Shown here piece by piece: positions 1 through 7,586 of a stretch of DNA of 64,000 nt. Position numbers and translations under genes: made by a program. The stretch's first letter is position 1, and every line of letters starts with the position of its first letter. Origin of the DNA: Clostridia bacterium (GTDB taxonomy: Bacteria; Bacillota; Clostridia; TANB77; CAG-508); the NCBI GenBank assembly GCA_900752335.1, contig CAADUZ010000016.1, positions 1-64,000 on the forward strand, read 5' to 3'. The notes under the pieces are model-generated. The model saw nothing but the letters and a program-made list of their open reading frames with translations. It made no database searches and was not told the DNA's origin.

Positions 1-1
1 T

Positions 2-271
2 AATAAAAAGTTTAATAAAATGATTATAAGAGAATATTTAATATACTTAATTTTACCATATATATTAGGAACTATAATAGGTCTTGTAGCTGCATATTTA
101 TTATTCCAAACAACATTCCATCATGAGTATTTTTACTTTATAATACCATATAGAGAAATAGTAATTGCATTTATAGCTATACTATTAGCATTGTTATTTA
201 TAGTAAAACATATTAATAAAAAAATTAAAAATAATGAGGTTATAGAAAATATTAAAAATGAAAATATATAA
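2..271 (+). CDS. C-terminal end of an FtsX-like ABC permease (partial)
   Basis: The reading frame is open from base 2, with no stop before the first ATG at 20 and no ribosome binding site ahead of that ATG, so this is probably the 3' end of a gene that begins outside the window. The visible part has two hydrophobic segments (about residues 7-30 and 46-62) joined by a short loop. It ends in a basic, charged tail resembling the end of FtsX/MacB permease domains, where the last helix is followed by a Lys/Arg stretch and a 'P-x-E-A-L-R-x-E'-like tail. It could instead be a free-standing 83-residue membrane protein; the FtsX reading is inference. A strong terminator follows. Confidence 0.5.
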   Translation, partial: NKKFNKMIIREYLIYLILPYILGTIIGLVAAYLLFQTTFHHEYFYFIIPYREIVIAFIAILLALLFIVKHINKKIKNNEVIENIKNENI

Positions 272-291
272 GTAGACAAAATTTAAAATGT

Positions 292-324
292 AAAAATAGG
301 TATCAGTTTTGATACCTATTTTTT
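292..324 (+). terminator. Rho-independent terminator
   Basis: The arms AAATAGGTATCA and TGATACCTATTT flank a short GTTT loop and run into a T tract. This ends the partial permease transcript ahead of the lactate dehydrogenase gene. Confidence 0.85.
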
Positions 325-345
325 ATGATATGTCTATAAAAAATG

Positions 346-373
346 TTTAAAGAATTGAAAAAAGTAGTATAAT
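346..373 (+). promoter_or_regulatory. Probable sigma-A promoter of ldh
   Basis: TTTAAA at 346-351 and a perfect TATAAT at 368-373 are 16 bases apart, about 45 bases upstream of the ldh start. The -35 match is weak. Confidence 0.5.
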
Positions 374-416
374 ATGATAGATTAAAATATGCAAAATAAA
401 AGAAAGGACTGATTAT

Positions 417-1373
417 ATGAAAAAAGGGAAAATAGTTTTAGTAGGAACAGGATTTGTAGGAATGAGCATGGCATATTCTATGCTAAATAGAGGAGGAATA
501 AATGAACTTGTATTAGTTGATTTGGACAAAGATAAAACAATAGGAGAGGAAATGGATTTATCACACGGTCTTCCATATGCACCACAAAAAATGGTAATTA
601 AGGCAGGAGATTATAGTGACTGCAAGGATGCACAAATTGTAGTTATAACAGCGGGTGCAGCTCAAAAGCCGGGACAAACTAGATTAGAACTTGCAGAAAC
701 AAATACTAAAATAATGAAGAGCATTACAAAACAGATTATGGCAAGTGGATTTAATGGAATAATTATTGTTGCAACTAACCCAGTAGATTTAATGACATAT
801 GTTGTAGCAAAGGTATCTGGACTTCCTAAAAACCAAGTAATAGGTTCTGGTACAGTTTTGGATACTGCAAGATTAAGATATTTATTAGGAGATTACTTCA
901 AAATTTCTAGCAAGAACATACATGCGTATATAATGGGAGAGCATGGCGATTCGTCTTTTGTACCATGGAAACATGCGTATATTGGTTGCAAAAAGATAAT
1001 AGACATTATGAAAGACAATAAGCATGATATAGCAGATTTAAATAAAATTCATAAAGGTGTTGTTGATGCAGCATATGAAATAATAGAAAAGAAGAAGGCA
1101 ACATATTACGGAATTGGTATGGCATTAAATAGAATTGTAAGAGCAATACTAGATAATGAAAATTCAATTTTAACTGTATCAACATACTTATCTAATGGTA
1201 AGTATGGCCAAGACGATATATACATTGGAATTCCAGCTGTAATTAATTCTAATGGTGTAAGAGAAATTCTAGATTTAGACCTAGATAAAGAAGAACAAGA
1301 AAAACTAGATAATAGCTGCAAAATAATAAAAGATATGAGAAAAAATTCGATAGATAAAATAATAAATGAGTAA
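417..1373 (+). CDS. ldh: L-lactate dehydrogenase
   Basis: NAD-dependent L-lactate dehydrogenase, reducing pyruvate to lactate in the cytoplasm to regenerate NAD during fermentation. At 318 residues it has the normal family length. It shows the Rossmann GTGFVG motif (residues 10-15), Gln83 just before KPG, the position that separates lactate (Gln) from malate (Arg) dehydrogenases, and catalytic-loop Arg89. It also shows Asp149 and Arg152 in LDTAR, and the proton-donor His176 in GEHGDSS. The ATG has an AAAGGA site upstream. It is monocistronic between a terminator and the next promoter region, and pairs functionally with pyruvate formate-lyase further along the window as a pyruvate sink. Confidence 0.95.
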   Translation: MKKGKIVLVGTGFVGMSMAYSMLNRGGINELVLVDLDKDKTIGEEMDLSHGLPYAPQKMVIKAGDYSDCKDAQIVVITAGAAQKPGQTRLELAETNTKIMKSITKQIMASGFNGIIIVATNPVDLMTYVVAKVSGLPKNQVIGSGTVLDTARLRYLLGDYFKISSKNIHAYIMGEHGDSSFVPWKHAYIGCKKIIDIMKDNKHDIADLNKIHKGVVDAAYEIIEKKKATYYGIGMALNRIVRAILDNENSILTVSTYLSNGKYGQDDIYIGIPAVINSNGVREILDLDLDKEEQEKLDNSCKIIKDMRKNSIDKIINE

Positions 1374-1455
1374 AATGTAATATGTTCACAAAAAGGTCAT
1401 AAAAATAGTTTATAATATACAATTATTTTGATTATAAAAAACTAGGAGAGTGTAA

Positions 1456-2131
1456 ATGACAAGAACAAAATTAAAAGATAGAATTTTGCCAACATATACA
1501 AAGGGAGAAGAGATATTTAATATGACTTCCCATATAGTAGGGGCAGTTTTAGGAATTGTTGCGATAGTGCTTTGCGTTGTGATGGCAGCGGTACATGGAA
1601 ATGTATATGGTGTAATAAGTGGTGCAATATATGGAACTACTATGCTTATACTATATACTATGTCAAGCATATACCATGGATTAAGTGCAAAATGTAAGCG
1701 GAAAAAAAGTATTACAAGTGCTAGACCATTGTACAATATTTTTATTAATAGCAGGTTCGTACACACCATTTGCACTTTGCACATTTAGAGAATATGACAC
1801 TGCCGTGGGTTGGACAATATTTGGAATAATTTGGGCTATGGCAGTAATAGGTATTGTATTAAATGCAATAGATTTAAAAAAATACAAAGTGTTTTCAATG
1901 ATTTGCTATTTGGGAATGGGATGGGCGATAATTTTTAAAGCAAGTTTGTTGCCAGTACTATTATCAAAAGGTGCATTAATACTTTTAGTAGCAGGTGGAA
2001 TTGCTTACACAATAGGTGCAGTTCTTTATGGTTTAGGTAAGAAACATAAATGGATGCACTCAATATTTCATTTGTTTATATTATTAGGAAGTTTACTACA
2101 TTTTTTCTGCATTTTATTATATGTAATGTAA
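1456..2131 (+). pseudogene. Hemolysin III (YqfA/PAQR-like) membrane protein, frameshifted
   Basis: Two overlapping frames together spell one hemolysin-III family integral membrane protein of about 220 residues. The first frame (from 1456) carries the N-terminal E-x2-N...TSH motif and ends in SSIYHGLS. The second frame (through 2131) continues with VLQVLDHCTIFLLIAGSYTPF and closes with the HSIFHLFILLGSLLHF helix. The frames join within a run of seven A residues (1702-1708), where one extra A would explain the break. The family has seven helices and conserved His/Asp/Ser residues resembling PAQR receptors; its bacterial function is uncertain and haemolysis is not established. The break could be a real mutation, a phase-variable tract or a sequencing error. 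Confidence 0.8.
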
Positions 2132-2161
2132 TATGCTTAAAGATAAATTGGAGGATAAATT

Positions 2162-4720
2162 ATGTTAAGACTAGAAAAAATAACAAAAGAATATGTTACG
2201 GGAGATAGTAAGGTTCAAGCTTTAAAGGGAATAACATTAGAGTTTAGAAAAAACGAATTTGTATCAATACTAGGTCAAAGCGGCTGTGGCAAAACTACAT
2301 TACTAAATATAATTGGTGGGCTTGATAAATATACAACAGGAGATTTAGTAATAAATGGCAAGTCTACTAAAGAGTTTAAAGATAGAGATTGGGATGCATA
2401 TAGAAACCATAGTGTTGGATTTGTATTTCAATCATATAACTTAATACCACACCAAACTATACTTTCAAATGTAGAGCTTGCGCTTACATTATCTGGGGTT
2501 AGCAAAAAAGAAAGAAGAAAAAGAGCAATAGACGCATTAAAGCAAGTTGGTTTGGGCGACCAATTAAATAAAAAGCCAAATCAATTATCTGGTGGACAAA
2601 TGCAAAGAGTAGCTATTGCAAGAGCCTTGGTAAATGACCCGGAAATAATTCTAGCAGATGAACCAACAGGTGCACTGGACACTAAAACCAGTGTTCAAAT
2701 AATGGAAATATTAAAAAGTATTTCTAAAGATAGACTAATTATTATGGTTACTCATAACCCAGATTTGGCAGAAAAATATTCTTCAAGAATTATAAAAATA
2801 CTTGATGGAAAAATTACTGACGATTCAAACCCATATAGCAAAGAAGAAGAAAAAAAGGAAAATAGGGATTCAAAGGCAAACAGCAAGGTTTCAATGAGTT
2901 TCTTTACAGCATTATCATTAAGTTTAAACAACTTAATGACTAAAAAAGGAAGAACAATACTCACTTCTTTTGCAGGAAGCATAGGCATAATTGGTATAGC
3001 CCTTATTTTATCGCTATCTAGCGGTATGCAAGCGTACATAAATAGAGTAGAAGAAGATACACTTTCTTCGTATCCAATTACAGTTGAAGAAGAAACAATA
3101 GATATGGCAAGCATGATGACTTCGCTTATGGGAGATGCAGAAGAAACAGCGCATGAAGATGGAAAAGTATATTCTAAAAATATCGTAAATGATATGTTAA
3201 GTACAATTTCTACAAAAATTCAGAGCAATAACCTAGAAGAATTTAAAAAGTATTTAGACGACGAAAATAGCCAAATACGAAATTATATAAACGCAGTTCA
3301 ATACAGCTATAATTTAGACTTAAATATATATAAAGAAGATGAAGATAAGGTAGTTCAAGTAAATCCAAGCCAAATATTTTCAAAACTTGGAATGGACGAA
3401 ATGAGCAATATGATGCTAGCAGAAACTGACGTATGGCAAGAACTATTAGATAATAATGAATTATTGCAGTCACAATATGACGTTATTGCGGGTAAATGGC
3501 CAGAAAACTATAACGAAGTGGTATTAATTGTAGACGAAAATAACGAAATATATGACTATACACTATACGCACTAGGAATATTGGACCAAGACGAGTTAGA
3601 GGAAAAATATCAAAAGATATTAGACGGAGAAGAAGTAGAAGACGAAGAAGTAAAAACATATACTTATGAAGAACTACTAGATACTAAATTTAAAGTATTA
3701 TTAAACACAGATTATTATGAAAAAGATGGCGATATTTGGCTAGACAAGAGCGAAGATGAGGATTATATAAAAGAAAAATTAGAAGATGCCGAAGAAATAA
3801 AAATAGCAGGAATTATAAGACCAAAAGAGAACACTGTAGCAACAGCAATGTCTGCAACAATAGGATATACAAAAGAACTTAAAGAATATGTAATAAATGA
3901 AATTAATGAAGCGGAGATAGTAAAAGAGCAAAAAGAAAATAAAGACATAAATGTGTTTACAGGGACAGAATTTCCAAAAGATCCAGATGCGGGATTTGAT
4001 TTTTCTAGTTTAACTGACGAACAAAGGATGTACCTTGCATCACTTAATGAAGAAGAAATGGCAAAACTTATGCAGCAATATACAGAAAATGCAAGTGCAA
4101 CATATGAAGGCAATTTGGAGAAGATGGGTGTTGTAGATTTAAGCAGTCCTAGTAGAATAAGTATATATCCAAAAGACTTTGAAGCCAAAGAACAAATTGC
4201 AGCAGAAATAGAAAAATATAACCAAAAAGAGCGTGACGAAGGAAGAGAAGAAAATGCAATAACATATACAGATATTGTAGGAACAATGATGGATTCTGTA
4301 TCAACTATAATAGATGCAATAAGTTATATATTAATAGCATTTGTGGCAATATCGCTTGTAGTTTCTTCAATAATGATAGGAATTATAACATACATTTCTG
4401 TATTAGAGAGAACAAAAGAAATAGGAATATTAAGAAGTATTGGTGCTTCTAAAAAGGATATTTCAAGAGTATTTAACGCAGAAACATTTATTATAGGTTT
4501 ATGTGCAGGAATACTTGGAATAGGTGTAACTATTCTATTAAACATACCAATAAATATGATAATAAAATCTGTAGCAGATATATCTGGAATTGCAAAACTT
4601 CCAACAGTAGGTGCAATTATACTAGTAGTAATTAGTATGTTACTTACAATAATAGCAGGTTTAATACCAGCAAAAATGGCAAGTAAAAAAGACCCAGTAG
4701 AAGCATTAAGAACTGAATAA
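2162..4720 (+). CDS. MacB-like ABC transporter, ATPase-permease fusion
   Basis: An 852-residue protein with an N-terminal LolD/MacB-type ABC ATPase: Walker [10 protein letters not shown] near residue 40, signature LSGGQMQR near 142 and Walker B ILADEP. It is fused to an FtsX-type permease with one helix near residues 270-290, a large extracytoplasmic domain (about 290-700) and three helices at the C-terminus ending in DPVEALRTE. Such mechanotransmission exporters handle antimicrobial peptides, lipoproteins or cell-wall effectors. The extracytoplasmic domain is very acidic and much longer than in Gram-negative MacB. There is no MacA-like partner beside it. The start follows a GGAGG site at 2151. 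The substrate is unknown. Confidence 0.88.
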   Translation: MLRLEKITKEYVTGDSKVQALKGITLEFRKNEFVSILGQSGCGKTTLLNIIGGLDKYTTGDLVINGKSTKEFKDRDWDAYRNHSVGFVFQSYNLIPHQTILSNVELALTLSGVSKKERRKRAIDALKQVGLGDQLNKKPNQLSGGQMQRVAIARALVNDPEIILADEPTGALDTKTSVQIMEILKSISKDRLIIMVTHNPDLAEKYSSRIIKILDGKITDDSNPYSKEEEKKENRDSKANSKVSMSFFTALSLSLNNLMTKKGRTILTSFAGSIGIIGIALILSLSSGMQAYINRVEEDTLSSYPITVEEETIDMASMMTSLMGDAEETAHEDGKVYSKNIVNDMLSTISTKIQSNNLEEFKKYLDDENSQIRNYINAVQYSYNLDLNIYKEDEDKVVQVNPSQIFSKLGMDEMSNMMLAETDVWQELLDNNELLQSQYDVIAGKWPENYNEVVLIVDENNEIYDYTLYALGILDQDELEEKYQKILDGEEVEDEEVKTYTYEELLDTKFKVLLNTDYYEKDGDIWLDKSEDEDYIKEKLEDAEEIKIAGIIRPKENTVATAMSATIGYTKELKEYVINEINEAEIVKEQKENKDINVFTGTEFPKDPDAGFDFSSLTDEQRMYLASLNEEEMAKLMQQYTENASATYEGNLEKMGVVDLSSPSRISIYPKDFEAKEQIAAEIEKYNQKERDEGREENAITYTDIVGTMMDSVSTIIDAISYILIAFVAISLVVSSIMIGIITYISVLERTKEIGILRSIGASKKDISRVFNAETFIIGLCAGILGIGVTILLNIPINMIIKSVADISGIAKLPTVGAIILVVISMLLTIIAGLIPAKMASKKDPVEALRTE

Positions 4721-4723
4721 AAT

Positions 4724-4764
4724 AAAGAGCCTTAATGAAGGGGAAAACCCTAAATTAAGGCTTT
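4724..4764 (+). terminator. Rho-independent terminator
   Basis: AAAGAGCCTTAAT pairs with ATTAAGGCTTTT across a short loop, immediately after the ABC transporter stop codon. Confidence 0.85.
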
Positions 4765-4793
4765 TCTGATTAATTTTCAAAAGGTAGGGCTAA

Positions 4794-4822
4794 TTGACAT
4801 AAAATCCAAAATGTGGTAATAT
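4794..4822 (+). promoter_or_regulatory. Sigma-A promoter of the choline-binding-repeat gene
   Basis: Consensus TTGACA (4794-4799), 17-base spacer, TAATAT (4817-4822). The predicted leader is about 60 bases and contains a small CTAGCATAGCTAG dyad. Confidence 0.85.
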
Positions 4823-4890
4823 TAAGGTGTATCTAGCATAGCTAGAATTAGTAACTATAGTATTAAATTCTTTATGAGAGGAGAGAACAA

Positions 4891-6084
4891 ATGAGGGAGA
4901 CAGCAAAGACAACAATGTGGTTTAAGCGGTTATTTAGTTTTGTAATTATAATAATCGCAGTTATGTGCATGAGCACAGTAGCTTTTGCAGCCGACGTATA
5001 TGAAATTCGGCTTCGGGTAACAAATGGCGGGGATTTAGAACTGCCGGAAATCAACAGTCGTTCAAGCCGGTATGAAGTAACAGAAGTGGACTGGAGCAAG
5101 GAATACGACCTAAAAGCAGGAGATAGAATTACTGCAGAAGTAACAGTATCGCCAACAGATGGCAACGAAATTTATATCGATTCCAAAAACGATATTGACA
5201 TTTCGGGGTCAAGAGCAGAGTTTATATCTTATCGAAGAGATGGATATGACTTCAAAATAAAAATACGGTATACTGTTAAGGGAGAGCTAGAAACTCCAGA
5301 AGACGCATACTGGGACGACGACGACCCTTGGATTGCAAGGTGTACAAAAGTTAGCAATGCAGATGATTATGAATTTGTATTGTACGACGGAGGACGCCGA
5401 GTACACAAAGAAGTAACGAGCAGAAATTACTTCAATTTTGCAAAATATCTAGCGCAGAGAGGCGTATATGAAGAAGACGAAGTGTATTTCAAAGTAAGAG
5501 CATTATCGGATGATAATGACGAAAGCGATTACATAGAATCTTCGGAATTCTACGACTGGTACGAGCTTTGGTATTATTGCAAAGATAAAAACATTGAAGT
5601 AAACGGAAGTGACAGTCATGTAGTAGGCCATGGACAATTTGTACTTAATGGATGGGTACAAGATATAAGTGGAACATGGAGCTACTATCAAAACAATTCA
5701 AGGTTAACTGGTTGGCAATATGTAAATGACCGCTGGTATTACCTTGATGCAGGAGGCATAATGAAAACGGGCTGGATTATATTAAACAACAAATGGTACT
5801 ATCTTAACGCAGATGGTGCTATGGCCACTGGTTGGCTCTACCTTAATTACAAATGGTATTGGGCAGACCAAAGCGGCGAAATTGTTTTAAATGATTGGAG
5901 ATATATCAACCAAAATTGGTATTACTTCAATAGCTCGGGCGAAGCTGTAAAGGGTTGGAACTGGATAAATAATGCAATGTATTATTTCTATCCAACAAAA
6001 ATGGGAGACCATCCAGAATGCTCAATGGCATACAATACTTACATTGACGGATATTACGTTAATGTAGAAGGAAAAAGAATGTAA
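4891..6084 (+). CDS. Secreted protein with C-terminal choline/cell-wall-binding repeats
   Basis: A 397-residue exported protein. Residues 1-33 form a signal peptide (basic start, hydrophobic core, AFA-A cleavage region). The middle (about 35-230) is acidic and includes a fibronectin-III-like stretch around 130-205 (Y-E-F-V-L-Y-D-G-G then Y-F-K-V-R-A). The C-terminal part from about 248 carries five or so repeats of the GW...WYYL type (CW_binding_1 family), which in pneumococcal and clostridial proteins bind choline or other wall polymers. No catalytic domain is visible, so this is a surface adhesin or scaffold by inference. It has its own promoter and terminator. Its third-position G+C is clearly higher than that of its neighbours, suggesting transfer or different selection. 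Confidence 0.85.
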   Translation: MRETAKTTMWFKRLFSFVIIIIAVMCMSTVAFAADVYEIRLRVTNGGDLELPEINSRSSRYEVTEVDWSKEYDLKAGDRITAEVTVSPTDGNEIYIDSKNDIDISGSRAEFISYRRDGYDFKIKIRYTVKGELETPEDAYWDDDDPWIARCTKVSNADDYEFVLYDGGRRVHKEVTSRNYFNFAKYLAQRGVYEEDEVYFKVRALSDDNDESDYIESSEFYDWYELWYYCKDKNIEVNGSDSHVVGHGQFVLNGWVQDISGTWSYYQNNSRLTGWQYVNDRWYYLDAGGIMKTGWIILNNKWYYLNADGAMATGWLYLNYKWYWADQSGEIVLNDWRYINQNWYYFNSSGEAVKGWNWINNAMYYFYPTKMGDHPECSMAYNTYIDGYYVNVEGKRM

Positions 6085-6092
6085 TACTGACA

Positions 6093-6120
6093 AGGAGGGC
6101 GGAAATCGCCCTCTTTTTTT
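6093..6120 (+). terminator. Rho-independent terminator
   Basis: GAGGGCG and CGCCCTC flank a GAAAT loop and are followed by seven or more T residues. This is the strongest terminator in the first 10 kb. Confidence 0.93.
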
Positions 6121-6183
6121 GGAACAAGGGGACACACATTTTGTTTCATTTTTGGAACAAATTGTGTGTCCCCTTGTTCCAAA
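6119..6183. repeat. Palindromic repeat, GGAACAAGGGGACACAC family, copy 1
   Basis: GGAACAAGGGGACACAC (6121-6137) is repeated in inverse at 6164-6180, enclosing a short centre that itself contains TGTTTCA and TGGAACAAA. Near-identical elements lie at 7500-7565 and 56019-56080. It abuts the preceding terminator. The form is that of a REP/MITE-type interspersed palindrome; no transposase is present in the window. Confidence 0.85.
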
Positions 6184-6257
6184 TTGATAAAATTTAAAAA
6201 AAGCTGTACTATTTGGCAAAAATAGTATATAATAGAAATGTGTTTAAACCGACAGGC

Positions 6258-6281
6258 TTATATTCTTAATTAAGAATATAC
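6258..6281. promoter_or_regulatory. Perfect palindrome in the leader of the trans-sulfuration gene
   Basis: TATATTCTTAA followed by TTAAGAATATA forms a perfect 22-base dyad between a likely -10 (TATAAT near 6227) and the start codon of the downstream gene. It may be a repressor operator for sulfur metabolism; no named regulator can be assigned from sequence alone. Confidence 0.45.
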
Positions 6282-6314
6282 TGTGTAATAATTTTAGAAA
6301 CTGAGGTAATAAAC

Positions 6315-7493
6315 ATGAAAGATTCAAAAGATTACAAAAATTTTGACAGAAAGGAAAATTTAAAATTAGCATCAAAAGTAGTACATGGTGCTTTAGGAGT
6401 AGATCCAGAAACAGGGTCATTAAGCTTCCCTATTTATCAAGCAGCTACATATAAACATAAATCTATTGATAAACAAGAAGCATACAATTATTCAAGATGC
6501 ATTAATCCAACTAGGGAAGAGCTAGAAAGGACAATGACAATTTTAGAGGAAGGCACAAGAGCATTTGCTGTAAATTCAGGTATGGCAGCAATTACATTAG
6601 TATTTTCATTATTAAAACCAGGGGACCACATAGTTATGTCTGACGATATATATGGAGGAACTTTTAGAGAAGTAAATGAAGTGCTAACAGTAAATGGGGT
6701 AGAATATGACAGCATAGATTTATCTGATATTGACTTATTAAAGAAGACAATTAAGAAAAATACAAAAATGATATTTGTAGAAACACCAACAAACCCTATG
6801 ATGAAAGTTGCAGATATTGAGAAAATAGCAAAAATAGGACATGAAATTGGTGCTATAGTCGTTGTTGACAATACATTTTTAACACCATATTTCCAAAGGC
6901 CACTTACACTTGGAGCAGATATTGTTGTACATAGTGGAACAAAATATTTAGCAGGTCATAATGACGTGTTAGCAGGAGTTGTTGTTGTAAAAGACAGCAA
7001 AATTGGAGAAAAATTAGAAATACAAATGTATATCTATGGAGCAGGATTAGGACCAATGGACTCTTGGTTAATGCTTCGTGGAATAAAAACATTAGCATTA
7101 AGAATGGACAAGCATGCAGAAAATGCTATGAAGGTAGCAACATGGCTACGTAATGAACCAAAAGTAGAAAAGGTATATTATGTAGGATTTGAAGACCATA
7201 AAGACTATGCAGTAACTAAAAAGCAAACTACAGGCTTCGGCGGAATGATATCATTTAGAGTAGATAGCATGGAAACTGTAAATAAAATTTTATCTAACCT
7301 AAAACTAGTGATATTTGCAGAAAGTTTAGGTGGAGTAGAAAGTTTAATTACTCACCCAGTAAGCAGAACTCATACAGAAATTTCTGAAGAAAAAAGAAAT
7401 GCATTAGGAATTACAGATACACTACTTCGTTTATCTGTAGGAATTGAAGATGCAGACGATATTATTGCAGATTTAAAACAAGCTATGGAATAA
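6315..7493 (+). CDS. PLP-dependent trans-sulfuration enzyme (cystathionine gamma-synthase/lyase family)
   Basis: A 392-residue cytosolic enzyme of the Cys/Met-metabolism PLP family, which interconverts homoserine esters, cystathionine, cysteine and homocysteine. Visible family residues are Tyr59 and Arg61 in the phosphate-contacting YSR...NPT motif, Asp185 in VVDNTF that pairs with the pyridine nitrogen, and the Schiff-base Lys210 in HSGTKYLAGH. The SVGIED motif near the end contributes to carboxylate binding. Sequence alone does not separate gamma-synthase, gamma-lyase and methionine gamma-lyase activities. It stands alone, with a palindromic leader upstream and a repeat element on each side. 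Confidence 0.9.
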   Translation: MKDSKDYKNFDRKENLKLASKVVHGALGVDPETGSLSFPIYQAATYKHKSIDKQEAYNYSRCINPTREELERTMTILEEGTRAFAVNSGMAAITLVFSLLKPGDHIVMSDDIYGGTFREVNEVLTVNGVEYDSIDLSDIDLLKKTIKKNTKMIFVETPTNPMMKVADIEKIAKIGHEIGAIVVVDNTFLTPYFQRPLTLGADIVVHSGTKYLAGHNDVLAGVVVVKDSKIGEKLEIQMYIYGAGLGPMDSWLMLRGIKTLALRMDKHAENAMKVATWLRNEPKVEKVYYVGFEDHKDYAVTKKQTTGFGGMISFRVDSMETVNKILSNLKLVIFAESLGGVESLITHPVSRTHTEISEEKRNALGITDTLLRLSVGIEDADDIIADLKQAME

Positions 7494-7499
7494 AAACTT

Positions 7500-7565
7500 T
7501 TGGAACAAGGGGACACACAATTTGTTCCATTTTTGAAACAAATTGTGTGTCCCCTTGTTCCAAAC
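7500..7565. repeat. Palindromic repeat, GGAACAAGGGGACACAC family, copy 2
   Basis: Arms at 7502-7518 and 7545-7561 are perfect inverse copies of each other and identical to copy 1. The element fills nearly all the space between the trans-sulfuration gene and the dapF-murE ribosome binding site, so it must be transcribed with one or both. Confidence 0.85.
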
Positions 7566-7586
7566 TGAGAAAAGGAGGAATTGAAA

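Noticed and set aside
4801..4890. Possible riboswitch in the leader of the choline-binding-repeat gene
   Set aside because: The only structure is a short CTAGCATAGCTAG dyad; no conserved riboswitch core is recognisable.
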